64,000 bases of DNA from Prostheceraeus crozeri (taxonomy: Eukaryota; Platyhelminthes; Polycladida; Euryleptidae): assembly GCA_907163375.1 (NCBI GenBank), contig CAJQUW010002137.1:620001-684000 (forward strand), read 5' to 3'. Below the pieces are notes generated by a model. That model did not search any database. It saw only the letters and a list, made by a program, of their open reading frames with translations, and had not been told where the DNA came from. A program made the position numbers and the translations under genes. How positions within the stretch are numbered: the stretch's first letter is position 1; each line of letters begins with the position of its first letter. Of the stretch, positions 25,401-40,400 are shown piece by piece.

Positions 25401-28400
25401 AATAGAAGATATGCTTCAACTCTCGAAGCGTCTTCAAATGATCGCTAAATTAAACCAGATCACACATGCATGTAAGTAGATAGTTTCAAAATGTTATTTA
25501 TGATATTGACAACAAGAAAAATATTGTTCGGAAAAAAGCGTCGATCTGAAAATTTTGAAGGTTTACCGGCTTCATACGAACTCTGACTTGATTGAAATTT
25601 ACATAACAAAACAGGGCAAAATGAATGAAACATTAAGATCATCATAATTTGATTATTCGCATGTTAGAAACTTGTTTTATGATCGCTCCGAGAGCTAGGC
25701 CAATTAAGAATGTTGATAAATGATGTATTTGGAGTCTAATGTCAAATTAATATTTTCGATTTGACTTTTATCTGTAGCTTGCTTTTAAATTTGATAACTA
25801 TGGTTTTCCCAATGCAGAACATGAATATAGAAATGAATGAACTATGGCGCTATCTGCATCTGTATGGAATAAAATGCAATCTGGTGTGCAAATTTACTAC
25901 AGAGGAATATTTTGACTGCAATTAGATGGAAAATCCGCAGGTAGAACATTTGGGGAAAGTGAACTCTGTACATTATTGCAAATCTCTGCTCCTGGAAACG
26001 GATGTTTTGTAATGTTTAGTCAATGATCCCTAACAACAAATTGCGATGCAACTACAAATGTTTTCAATCCGCTAAAATATTTTTTCTGCGACGCTTCCTG
26101 TATAGACGTGATTATCACCGTTTAGCACAATGGAACCAATTTTTCTTCTCAACCCTATTCATATCAGACTCGGAAACGAATCCATTTTCCGGAGGATGTG
26201 ATAGTGAAAGTATCTATGAATCGCAATTCAAGAGTGACAGTCGCTAATTCTGACAGATTTAAGAAAGTTTTGAAATTCTGGCGAATTGTGGTTGTAAAGT
26301 ATCTTTGTGATTACCATTTTTGATGCCAAACGGGATGAAAGCACTAAAAAGTTACTTACACATATATTACACATATTTTTAAATGATATGCATGTTGTAT
26401 ATTTTTTATATGACATGTTCATTATCATGCTTCACATTGCCATTCAAAATCTGCCTACTAGCCAACTCTGCTATTTTGTGATCACATCATCCTGATCCAT
26501 ATATGATAGGCACCATTGCAATGGCATTTGATTCACCATCAAAATGCAGCTGAAGTGATTGAGAAAATCTAATATTTGGTCTATAGCATTTGAGTGCACT
26601 ATGAAAAATATATTTGGAGGGTAGACTATTATATATTTGGTCTAGACTTGATGCAGGTTATGTGTTTGCTTGTCATATATCGCTCGGATTAAAAAGCCCT
26701 ATGTATTCTCAATAGAGAAATTTTTACACATTGGTAATATATTTGGAGGGTATTGAAATTATTATAACTTGTGTTGTGTTCTTTATTAAATTCTAATGAT
26801 AATTTGATAAGATTAGCTCAATCTAAGTCTATGCCTACTTGTATGATTGAAGAGATTCCTATGATCTAAACTTGATATAAGTTATGTGAGACTTTTTAAA
26901 GAATATCTATCTTGACATAGATATGAGTTACATGTAATTGATTAAAATATATTAAGCACCGGTAGCCTTCTTAAAACCTCGAAAGCCATAATATAAGATA
27001 CTAGCATAGTTTAGTCATCAATACCAGCCACCATGACAGTTTACTGTTCTCTCCTGTGCTTTCGGTCATCCGCATCTTGCTATACTATTCTCAGACTCTG
27101 ATACCTCATTTAAATCATCTGCTATAAAAGTCTTCAGAATCGGTACCGGAGTTTTTGATCAATAATACGGTTCCTTTTTTGTCACTTTCTCCTTTGAATG
27201 ACGCAAGTCGTTGGTTGAAAGATGAAATGATGGAAACTCAAACACTACTCCATTGATGCACAGGAACTGCTTGTAAGGTGTATATGTAGAAACAGGGCAA
27301 TCGACGCCTTAACTTTCCAGTCGGTACACTTAGGCCAATAAGACAATTGTGTCGTTGGCATGCTCGTACATCAAGCATCTTCCAAGGATATCATGTAAAG
27401 CAGTGTAGATTAAGTGGCGAATTAAATTTCCATTATCAGATCGACGCTGGAAATCATACTATCGACAGCGCCGATGTGATGACAGTTTGTGCTATTTTTG
27501 AAGCATAGAGCAAACTCAAATGGTGGAATGGAAGTCTTAGGGCAGGCTATTTATCATGAAAATATTAGATCCATTGAGCATTTCTTCTGGTTGGGAGATC
27601 ACAATAAGTAGCCGTCGATGCGATGACGAATTATGGTAACTTTTTTAGAGAAATTATGGCATCTTTTCAAGAAAAATGATGTAATATCAATGATCATTTG
27701 CTACGCGACTTTTGATTTAAATTAACATCAGTTCATTATGTTGCATGTAAGGTTTCGTTTGAATTGATTCAGTCAATCTAAATTTGGAGGCGTCGATGTG
27801 ATGACGGAAAAAGTTGTGGACCGGTATATATGTCGATTTAACTCTGATTTCAATAAGTTTGATTTCTCAACTCTTGATATTTCTATGATTCAAGGGTGTT
27901 AGGGATTCCTTAAGCCAAAGTCCGCTTCCTGTATTTTTTGCCCGACAGTAATCCAACAAAATTTACTTTTCGTGTGGACATGCAAAAATGGGGTGTTTTT
28001 GAATTTCAGATGAATGTTTATGCCGAAATTCCAGCATGACATCCCAAAATGAAAGACATCTTCGTTTAGAACAGACGAAGACTAATTGAATGGTGTGTAG
28101 ACCATTGACAATAGGCCTTTATCTTGGCCACAAAATACAAAAGACAAGTACCACTCCAAAAAAACAATAAAATTTCTGGATTTATATTTTTGGATATATT
28201 TTTTTGCATACATCCTTAAAAATGACGAAGAAGTTTCAAAAAACGGAATGAAGATGGCAACAAGATGTCAAATATCCAGAACTATTATCGCCATGACTTC
28301 ACGTCAGCAAACAGAATTCTATCTGTTGTTGATAAAAATAAGTGAAAACTTTGTAGACTGTGGCATGTTTTAACTCGTAGAATTAGACCTGTATGCATCT

Positions 28401-31400
28401 ATCTTAGCAACCCAATGTTGACAATTTGACTATCGCAAGGGAGATACTGAAATAAATACACTGAACTTTTGAAAGAATTTCATGCAATCGTTAATTATTT
28501 TTATGCCTAGGAATATTCTAACTGGAATTAGATGGAAAATGCGCAGGCAGAACATTTGGGGAAAGTGAACTCAGCACATTATTGCAAATCTCTGCTCCTG
28601 GAAACGGATGTTTTGTAATGTTTAGTCAATGATCCCTAACAACAAATTGCGATACAATTACAAATGTTTTCAATCCGCTAAAATATTTTTTCTGCCAAGC
28701 TTCGGAACCAATTTTTCTTCTCAACCCTATTCATATCAAACTCGGAAACGAATCCATTTTCCGGAGGATGTGATAGTGAAAGTATCTATGAATCGCAATT
28801 CAAGAGTGACAGTCGCTAATTCTGACAGATTTAAGAAAGTTTTGAAATTCTGGCGAATTGTGGTTGTAAAGTATCTTTGTGATTACCATTTTTGATGCCA
28901 AACGGGATGAAAGCACTGAAAAGTTACTTACACATATATTACACATACTTTTAAATGATATGCATGTTGTATATTTTTTATATAGAATTTACAAATTGAG
29001 GGACAGAAGATAGACATTTCCTCTGTCATTCATCAAACATCTCGACTCTGTGCTTTCATGATTATAGACTCGAGCAATCTTGGAGAGGGGTACTACAAAC
29101 ATTTTGAAAACCGTCTTTGCTGGGTGGGTGAATGAGGAGGAGTAGGAGTACTCACCTACCGAGTACTACATTTCGGTAGGAGTAGGATAGGCGCTAAGAC
29201 GCTCATTAATGGCGATTTAGTGACGCCCTGAGCTGCCGATGTAGCCCAACGCGCACAGTGCTAACATGCATGCTTGTATTCCATTTCAATTCCGCTATCA
29301 GTTTGTCTTTATTCATGAAAAAAATATTATTTTACTGGCTCTGAAAAAAGGACGAATACGAGCAGTATCGAGGAAGATTCTGCTGATGTCTCTGATATGG
29401 CGGCTTAACTTAGACTTGTTCTCACTAATGTAAGATAGAATCCAATTTACAATATTATATGTCATGTTGGACGTCAGCTCTGCAGGATGTCTATAGCTTC
29501 GATTTCTTCATGCACCCTAGTGATAATATTAGAGTAAAAGTCGCTTTCAATTACTCGGGAACGGATGATTTTCAAGGAATCGGTGTTACTTTGGGCAGTG
29601 GGATTTATTCCGAAAGCCCTAATATCAAAGAGCGCATTAACATCTTTTCGGAGTATACGCACATGCATGAGTGTAGCAGCCGGTATTAGTCTCTTTCAAA
29701 TGCTCGGTCACTTCGAAAGAGAATCTGTTTTTCGCAACTTTTGTAGCCAAAAACCGTAGAGAATTATCGATTTCTTCTTAAATCGCAAACTGGATATTAC
29801 AGTTCATGCTGTTGATGAATTTGAAAAAAGCGGGAATTAGTCCGGCAGCCAGAACGAGTTTCTGCAGGGAACGAGGCCGAAAGTGAGACTTTCACAGAAT
29901 GATGTACACCCTATGCCTACTACGAATCGGCACGTCTGCCGAGTTCTAGTGAGTTCCTCTTCTTGTCAGACAAGATCAAAGAAAAACACATGTAAATCCA
30001 ATGGGACGCAGATTGCAGTTTTTGACTAAAATGAAATTTTCCATGTTTTCTCTGATTAAACGAAAAGCACTACGCCCAGAGTCATGATTTTTGGCATGGA
30101 ATGTCTTCAGGTAATTTCTTATCATGTTCATGCACCCCTGTCTATAAAGCTAAACGCATCTAGATTTGGCGAGCCTCTTAATGTCGGCAAACACAAACAT
30201 CTTGAGCAACTTTATCCACATTCAACCACATTCTCGCATACATTGCCGACTAGATGCATGATAAAAGCACATGCATATCATAAGAAATGACCTGAGGACA
30301 TTACATGTCAAAAATCATGACTCTGGGCTTAGTGCTTTTCGTTTAATCAGAGAAAACATGGAAAATTTCATTTTAGTCAAAAACTGCAATCTGCGTCCCA
30401 TTGGATTTACATGTGTTTTTCTTTGATCTTGTCTGACAAGAAGAGGAACTCACTAAAACTCGGCAGACGTGCCGATTCGTAGTAGGCATAGGGTGTACAT
30501 CATTCTGTGAAAGTCTCACTTTCGGCCTCGTTCCCTGCAGAAACTCGTTCTGGCTGCCGGACTAAATGTCAGACTGCTTGTCAAAGTAGCAAAGAAAAGT
30601 GATGTTTGGAAAGCTTTGGAAAATAAACAAATTCGTTCGAACGCGATTTTATGAAATTCGAGCACTGCAAGCAGTACACAGCCAAGTAACAGACAAATGT
30701 CAGTCATATTGAATAGACCATTGCCAAAGACAATATCTGACAATGGACAGCCAAGCGCAGCTGTTCAGAGCAGACAATTAACAACCAAGATATCAGAATA
30801 AACTATCTACTTTTCCAGATTAGTATGAACGTCAAATGGAGTGGACACAACTGTCTCCACTGGTCTCATCCCTTAAGTAGATTTATGCTGGCATGCATAC
30901 ATGTATTTATGCTCGACAATGAATTTATAGAGCATATCCAATTAATTTTATTGACTTATCAAGTGTTCGGATTTACGGAAGCTGTCGCACCGATAGACTA
31001 AATGATATTCTTTTGACAGCTTTTTTTTGAAGTTAAATTAAGTTTTAAAGTTACAGGTTTACGCAAGTTTTAGTTTAGGATAAGCATGGAAATCTATAAA
31101 TAAGTGCTATGACTAGGATGCAGGTGGGATCAATTTAGGTCACATCGACTTCGGATTGCTACGCTTTATCATGCGGTTTACGCGAAAATGAATGTAGACA
31201 GAACAAAGATGAGAACGAAAATGAGCTTTGGGTTATTAGTTTATAGACTTATTTAGGAATGGTTAAGGAGAAATTTTCAATTGCTTTAAGGATTGAAATT
31301 AAGGCTTTGTTCATGGTTTGTCCTTGAAGCCTACGTCTCATGGGTCTTTTAGTGTAATTGCTTTAAAAGGCAGAGTCGTGATAGGCCTGATAGGCCTACG

Positions 31401-34400
31401 CAGCATTCAACGTATAAAACTCATCAAACCTCTGCCGACGAAATTGTTCACGATTTATATTTTTTTTAATAATGTGATGATAAAGAATCAATAAAGACTT
31501 GAATTTGAATGCGCTTGATAAGACATCTTGAGTTCTCTTTGAGTGTGAAAATATCAGTACTCATTTTTAAACTCCTTCGGTTCGAAAGCACAGTACTCAA
31601 TTCGCACTCATTTTAGTGCTCTTTTAGTGAGTTGCATGGGACTAGTGCCTCCACTAAATCGAAAAATGCCATACGGCAGATCTAACCCGCTATAAGAATC
31701 AATAAAGACTTGAATAATTTAAATGTGTTTGATGAGACATCTGCCCCCATGAAAGGTCTAGGCCTCTCCAAAAGCAGACACGGAAGACATGTGCATAATC
31801 GCAAATACTATTCATCAACAAAATATGCCATAATGTGGGCTACAATGCGCAAGCGTAAGCTCATTATCATGCTTCACATTGCCATTCAAAATCTGCCTAC
31901 TAGCCAACTCTGCTATTTTGTGATCACATCATCCTGATCCTTATATGATAGGCACCATTGCAATGGCATTTGATTCACCATCAAAATGCAGCTGAAGTGA
32001 TTGAGAAAATCTAATATTTGGTCTATAGCATTTGAGTGCACCATGAAAAATATATTTGGAGGGTATTGAAATTATTATAACTTGTGTTATGTTCTTTACT
32101 AAATTTTACTGAGGATTTGATAAGATTAGCTCATTCTAAGTCTAGGCCTACTTGTATGATTGAAGAGATTCCTTTGGTCTAGACTTGATGCAGGTTATGT
32201 GTTTGCTTGTCATATATCGCTCGGATTAAAAAGCCCCATTATGGAGAAAACTTGTACGCAGTGATCTGAATTCTTCGAATCTGAAGAAATTTTGTCAATC
32301 GATGCACTTTGCTGGAACTCACATTAATCCGCAAGCAACGCACGACTTTTTTCCTATCTCTGTAAGGTATTAGGAATTCCTTGCTACGAATAAGAAATGA
32401 GTCCCAAATTCTAGTACTCTTTGAGTGTAAAAATATCAGTACTCATTTTTAAACTCCTTCGGTTTGAAAGCACAGTACTCAATTCGCACTCATTTTAGTG
32501 CTCTTTTAGTGAGTTGCATGGGGCTAGCGCCTCCACTAAATTGAAAAATGCCATACGGCAGATCTAACCCGCTAGATCCCATGTGCACATCCATCTAAGA
32601 ACTGCTTTGGCCATTAAACACAAATGCATTTGGATCAATAAAATATGCACAAGACTCAAAGCGCAGTCGGTGAAGAGGGTAAAAATTGGCAGGACTCATA
32701 GCACTGTCGGAGAGGATGGCAGACGTTGTCAAGGCACAAGGATTGTCGATGAGGATGCTTTTGATCCAAATTGAACACAAACTCAGGTTCAGTGCTCCTT
32801 CTAGTACCCATTTGGGACTTTCTCAATAACAGTGTGCATTGATATGTCATCATCTTGGTGCTCAGTAACCATTTTAGTACTTCTGTGAATTTAAGTTTGG
32901 TTATTTTATTTAGTGCCCTTTCATTCAGTACTCAGATTGCAACTTAAATAGGACTTTATGATTTATAGTGCATAACATGTATGTTGTAGGCCTAGGGGTC
33001 GCAATGCCGGCATTACCTAACCGGAATTTTCCATTTTACAGAAATACCGAAAACCGATTTTGTAATTTAGAAATACCGGTTTATTTTCTGCTGTGCTTCC
33101 TATTGAATAATTTTGCTGAACAGATAATGGTGTGGAAATGAAGAAAGCCATCAAACCATAAATGCTTCAAGATCACTGCACTAATCAATCGGTTATGTTA
33201 CAATAATATCTTTGCAACCCGTAGGCCATGCTCGAAGGGAGAGAACTGTTGTGAAGACATGCTGTTTCGAATACTGAAGAGATTGAATTGCACCAAAGGA
33301 TAGAATGATCCACAAATTTCTAAGATCATATTAAGAAACAGAGAAGGTGAAGACATCATCAGAAGCAATAAAAACAATGGAAGAAAATCTGGAATGAGGA
33401 ATGTCAGAGTCATTGCACAAGAATCCCTCGGAACAATACTGATTTCAGTCCAGTCATATCAAGTGAAATTTCATCATCAGAACAGAGTGGTATGTTCGGA
33501 TTTCATTTGCAACTAGTGAACGACTGTCTTATCAACATCCCATCGAATTCAGCAAAAGCGGAGAGTGTTTTCCACTATTGGTTTCCCAACCGTTTGCCAG
33601 ACAAAACACTAGATGTTTTGTGCGGCTCATTCACTCAGACATTTATCAGAAACAAAGTCTCCATAATTAGCATACTCATGTACACCTATTACATTCGCCA
33701 TAATTTCAACAGGGTTCGTTTGTTCGATGAAAAATGTGTTATAGAGAGCTTTTCGTCTTTTCATTTTAAAATCCGGTAATACCAGTTTTGTAAAAATGGT
33801 CCGAAATTGCAACCCTTGCTACATGTAGACGCTTCAGGCACGACCTCTTTCCCTGAACAATTTCGCGCTAGCTCACGGACTATGCATCAAGCCAGACGGG
33901 CTGGAAAAACCAATTACCGGAATCCCCAATCACCGGATTGTGCGAGTACATGTGATAAACGTGTACGTGTGAGATATTGACTTAATAATAGATTTCAGAA
34001 ATTAAGTAAATTAGACACTTTAAATCATAATTTCTGTATTTCATAGTTTCGAGCAGTCTATGTCTGTCAAGAACATACTTACAATATTTAAGAACTCTAA
34101 ACCTATTGATATACAGCTTCTATGTTATATGCGTATGTTATGCCATCTACTAGAATGTACTGAAGATAACTTGCTGAGTGTTAATTATTGTTGCAATACC
34201 GGAGAAAGAGCTCGATTTGCCAGTTGAACCAAACAGTGTTCTATTGAAAACAAAGAAAACATGCATTTACAAAGAAAACAGACCTCACGGTGTTGCCATC
34301 AAACTGCTAAAGCAGTTCAACTGGCACTGAGAAAATAAAAGTGCACACTGGATTGTTCCATTTTTGAGCACATGAATAATGTTCACTCGTCGATTGGTCA

Positions 34401-37400
34401 CTTCAAAAGCAGCCGTCAGCAACATGTAGACAATGGATAACCAAGAGAAGTCAACAACATCATGCATACAATGGATAACCATGTGAAGTCAACAACAACA
34501 TTCAGGCAATAGATACTTCAGTAACAGTCAAAACCACATGTACACAGTAGATGACAACAATGAACAATTAGCAGTGTGTTCGGACAATCAAAGCACAGAC
34601 CAAGTCAACGTCACGTCATCAACAGCTATCCGTTATTAAGTCTCGGCTCTGTCAATGAGGCCAGCTTAGGGTACTCTTGAATGAGACGCTCTGCCCAATA
34701 TAAAATGACATGGGCTTTTAGGTATTTGCTTTTTCACAATATACCGGTAAGTAGACTATTAGAAAATGCATGTTAGTTGGTATGTGTATTCACAAGTGTG
34801 TATTCAATTAATCCACGTTTTCACCCCGACCGAAATACATAACAGACATCGATTTTTCTTTGAATTAATGAGGAAGCCTGATTAAAAACAATTTTCATCT
34901 AAACAGCGATACTGATGCACCGATTTGATTCAACACATCTGTGATTTATTCCATAGGGTGAGGAAACAAAATACATGGTGAGTACAATTGTAAAACAACA
35001 GCTGTTGTTAATTCACGGAAAAAAGTTGAGATGTAATTTGGGCGTGGCACCAGCTGAATGAGAAACTTTATAGATTTATAGATGCTTTGCTATGGAGATC
35101 ACTAGTATTCACACATTATCCTGTCATCGTAAGTTAATCAATTCAGTTTTCAGACGTATATCAACATCCTCTCGTTAATCTCAAAGATCCTATGAAATTC
35201 ACAAAATTTCACTTATTACATTGTAAAGAATTGTAACAGGATGTTCTAATAATATAAAAATTTATATCAAAATTGCTAAAATTTGCATTAATGATTTAGC
35301 ATTGTAAATATTGTAGCAAATAATAATAAATAATACTTTAATTTATATTTAATTTTATTTATTTCAAATTTCATTCATTAATCAGCGAAGTGTGGCTGTG
35401 ACAACCATCAGCCTTTATTCAAAGTCAAGAATTTTTTGTGATGATATTTTTTCGCAAGATGGAACACAAAGTCCTCTAAATAAAGTACTACTGCAAAATG
35501 ATGAAATATGTACTATATCAAAAAATATATTAGATTTTCTCCTGTTCGTCCTTTGTACAGCTTTGTTATCAAAATGCTTCACTATAATGTGTTTACTTCA
35601 TACAATTAGTGACAATAATGTTCATATTTGCATCCCATGATCGCATGTTTAAAATAGCTAAATTGTGTTGATGTTGTGTTCGTACTCAGATGAATTCCAT
35701 CATTTGTCAGCATGAGTTTGATATTGATTTTGATTTCGGCTTAGTCTCGCACTTCAAGATATTTAATCCCTAGCTGACGAATTCAAGTTTATCACGACAT
35801 GCGTGATAATGCATCAAATATACATAATATATCATATTAAGTATGTTGCGCTACCTTTTTCCATTCAAGAGTATGAGATGCTTCTTTAGTAAATACGCAA
35901 CGTGCCACTAATTTCTGATACATGACAAAGCAGTGATTTTGTCAAATTCAGACCAAGTAATTTGTTACTTTGATTTCAAACTGATACTTTCAGAAATTTC
36001 GATTTTCTGCTAGTAATAATGACAATATGATGATATTGCTACTGATGGTTAAATTGCGTCAAGGTGTCTTACCCAATTTAAGTACACTTTCACTATGCGT
36101 GTGGCGGTGCGGAACGGTGCAAGTGAAATTTCGCCTAAGAAACAAGTAGAATGCTTTTATGGTGTTTCCACAAGTCTAGTACTCAAATTTTTCATGCTCG
36201 AAATTGAATCACCTTACGTCCCTTGGATTCCATCATATTTCTGAATTGTTTTCTTCAGCAGAACAAAGTAACTAAATGAATTGACAATCTTGAATAACTG
36301 TTTTAATGTATGAAATGTAGCACTTGCAATGTCGACAACATGCTATTCGCAAGGTTACAATTTCGCAAGTTTGCATCATACTACTTAAGCATCGAAGCTT
36401 CCTCCTATCTGAAATTCAATAGATAGAGAACAGGATCACTGGTTCATGTGTTTATCATTCATTTCACTCTGCTTCCTCCTTTTCAATAGAAACTTTAGGC
36501 GTCTATATCAACTGATCTATACCTGCAGTATGCTCATCAATTACTAAGATCTCATTTAGGGATTTGATGCTTGTTTTAAATGCATGATAAAAAACAAGGC
36601 TTTAAGAAACTATGTTATATTCATGGTTTGGTAAACATTTAAGAAAATTGAGAAATCCTTTAAATAAAATTGATCTTTTTGGTTCCTAACAATGCAGCTT
36701 TTTAATTGATATACGGTTATTGTGAACAAGAATGTGGACCCACAAATGCCCCATGTGAGCAATTGTGGATTCAAAGCTCAAACACTTTTACAGAAATACA
36801 AACTTAGCTTTAATCATTCGTATACCATCCCACTAGGAGTCTTTTGCCTTTTGATTACCAGTCGACTCCGCAAGAGTGAGCTAGGGTCATGTCGAGGATC
36901 GACCTCTGTGATAGCAAGAACCGTGAGGTCGTAGAATTAATATTGCACAAAATGTGACTATCACATACATTTAAAGACCAGCGAAGGAAACCTATGAAAT
37001 ATTATTATTTCCTTTATTGTATGAAAAATCTAGCTAACATGGTTTTTGCAAGAAGGAACTTCCGAACGTATGGAACTCTATTGATCAACTGAATGGACAA
37101 TGCGATGCATGCACAGAATACAATTCAACATCACATGACAGTCATAAATGTCAACCACAGAATTAGGCCTCAGCCACACTGAAAGCAAAGCAAACACGAG
37201 CTTCCCGAGCAAACGTATCTCCGCAAGCTATCAATCGCTCTGGTTTGCTTTGCTCGCAGTGTGGCTGAGGCCGTAGACAGGTCGTCTCTTCTTCTGTCTG
37301 ACTAGATAGGAGACGTTGGAAAATGTAATGATAATCATATGGCACAATATGCTGACATAATACCACAGAAATCGAACAATAAGCAGCCAGTTCAGCATAA

Positions 37401-40400
37401 AACACGCCAAATTGTACAAAGTTTCAGTGACTGTTATCAACCGAATCACACAGCAAAGAGACACAGTCGATGTCAAGTTCTACAGAGAAGTTTGTGAATG
37501 TTTTTTCGTGCGCATGCTGACATTTTTAAAAATGACCGGAGTGCCCGACATTATCGAGAAAACTTTTGCGCAATGATCTGACTTCTTCGAATCTGAAGGA
37601 GTCTTGGCGATCGGAGGATTTTGAAGGAATTCAGAGCAATCCGCAAGCGACACATGACTATTTTTCCTATCTCTGCAAAATATTAAAAATTTCTTTTTGC
37701 CCACTTAGTAAGTTCCTGCATGTGCCATCGTTTTGAACAGCTTGCACTTCTAGCAAAGTGATGCGGTTAAGCAATCTAATTCTGTGTTTTTAATGCAGGC
37801 CATTCTTTAACCCATAGAAATCCATCCGACACTCTATTGTAATAAAGGACTAGAGCAGTCAGGGACATCGATAATTGAAAACAATAGCACGTCGAGAACA
37901 AGCATTTTCATGACAACGGAACCCACACGATGGCGGCTTCAGTGGTTGATAATAAAAAGTCACCGGCAGCTTATCAGTGTACTATGCAAATATTCACGAT
38001 TACTATCATCTCATTTTTACTTAAAAGCATTTTCTTGAGATAGCTTACAGTATATCGTCTTGCGGCAAGAATCTGCAACTGTTACATGTTTCAATAATTT
38101 GCTTCTTCTAAAGATCTAGCAATCAGCGCATAGACGAGCGGTTGAATATTGGAACTAATACTTATAACCAGGGACACGAATTTTCCGCGGGCCGCGGAAC
38201 CGCGGAATAGGCATCATGCCGCGGAAAAATGAGAAAATGAAATTTTATTAGCTTTTATATGATACATCGAACGTCAAAATCGGTGATTGCTTCAATACGT
38301 TAGAATTATTTCAAATATTTCATTTATTTCACTACATAAGTCAAATATATTTTAATTTCGTTGCATTTAATGAATTTTTCTGTTGCATTTGTGCCAGCAT
38401 TTTTTGTAATTATCTTGTCATGCAAGTACCTGTTTCCGTATCGAATTATATGCTATAGTAATGATTGTTGTCATCTTTATTTTCTAACTGGAGAAGAAAA
38501 GAAAAAATCGTCTTAACTTTTTTTCTTGACTTTGCGCAAATAGCAGCATTTTTATTACCGCGGAATTTCGAGTTTTCCACCGCGGAATTTCGAGTTTTCT
38601 ACCGCGGAAAATTCGTGTCCCTGCTTATAACTTACAATAATCACTATTCATGAGCAAAGCATGCACTATTTAAATATGCATTTCTGACTTTATGAAATTA
38701 AGTGACATGTCTGCTCAATTTAACTTTAAAATAGCCTATCCCAGTTTCCAAAATCAGCTGCTTCATTGGTAAAACTATCTTGCTGAAGTATTGTTCAAGA
38801 CAGTTTGTTTCGATATTCCGGTTTAGGTACCAGAAATCTTGAAGCATTTGCAGATAGATCTGAGTGTTGATCGAGCTTTCAAATATCTCTTTTCAGATCA
38901 CGATATCTTTTCAGATATCTAATCAAGCCATCATATAGAAAGTGTTACACTGGCTTGAATTTTCACGACAGACAACGAAGCAAAGATGGTTGAGCTCTCT
39001 AAGATTGAGCAATTACTGTTTCTAATTACAGCTTATGGTTTTCACGGCACTTAAAGCATGTTTTCCGGAGTTATTTTACGGACATAATCACCGATCACTC
39101 GCGTACTGTAATTAGAAGCCAAACACTCTTCTGACATAATTTCCCACTAGGAGTCAAATATCTAGGTGAGAGAGAGCTTGATGTTTATTGCACAGCAACC
39201 GTCCAGCTGAATGGATGATCACCATTCATTTTAACAGTGCCTGGTTAAACAAAAATATGCCACCAACATGTCGAATTGTAGTTTTTGGTTAGCAGATTCT
39301 ACGAAACCACATTGAACCAATTACGCCAGAAATTGTAACCACAAGAAAGAGGAGATCATGTGATTATAGTGACAACATTCCCAGCCTCATGAAATCACTA
39401 AGGCATCTTTTGAAAAATTTCTTTTGAAAATATTTTAATCGATAGATTAACTATTAATTGATTTAAACGTCACTGCACAATGTAAAACACGCATATACCA
39501 AACATTCCACTACCTTACACATTATACCCATTAAATTTATTCATTTTAGAGTTCTGCCATGTTAACTAAGCTTGCATGATTATTTATTCGTTTTGCAGCC
39601 TCAAGGAGGTACAACCGTGATTATTCAGCAGCCTGCAATTGGAAACTTGCAAGTTCCTCAACGAAGGATGTGGAGTTCTGGAATCTGTGCTTGCTTTGAT
39701 GATATGGAATCCTGTAAGTTAATCACTCAGCTAATTAATAATCAGTTGCATGCGAGAACTTGATATTGATTGCACATTAATTGTACTAATTGATAAGGCT
39801 GTGATAGCCGAATTTGCTTGCACCGACCCACCGGCCATGATAACCGGTGCACCGTTAGATGCGCCTTATATGTCTTTGCATCTATTCGCAGCTTAAATCA
39901 ATAAATTTCCAGGCTGTGTTTATATATACTTAAAAAATGACAACAAAGTGTTTTCAATTTTCGTTGAAAAGCACGCAAATTTCATTGAGTAATCACATTG
40001 CAAAAATTCGCGTGATTCCACCGCATTTAGGAATCGAGCAATTGATTCCGCCGCACGATTAATCGAGCGGAATAGATGAACTGCGGTCGCCAGTGCTTGG
40101 GATGGATAGCTAAAATACCATTTTCTGTAATTTGCGCACGGTGTTTGCTGATTTACATTTAAAGAATGTGCATAGGGTTCAACAATCAGGATCTAGCTGG
40201 CTCAAATCTGATAACAAACAAAGAGTAAGCGAAGGTGGCACGGTGTCTAATCTCAAAAACATCACAACTTCGACGAACAACCATTTTTTTCTCGAATATA
40301 GCACACGGTTGCATGATTTTTTTTTGCTATCTACGTGCGGATTCTATTTGAAGACGGGTTTGGCAAATAGTCTCTGATTTAGCTCGCAATTTGAATGCGA

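Noticed and set aside
27460-27810. Three gatgtgatgac words as a regulatory array or CRISPR-like repeat
   Set aside because: Irregular spacing, inexact copies and no flanking structure.
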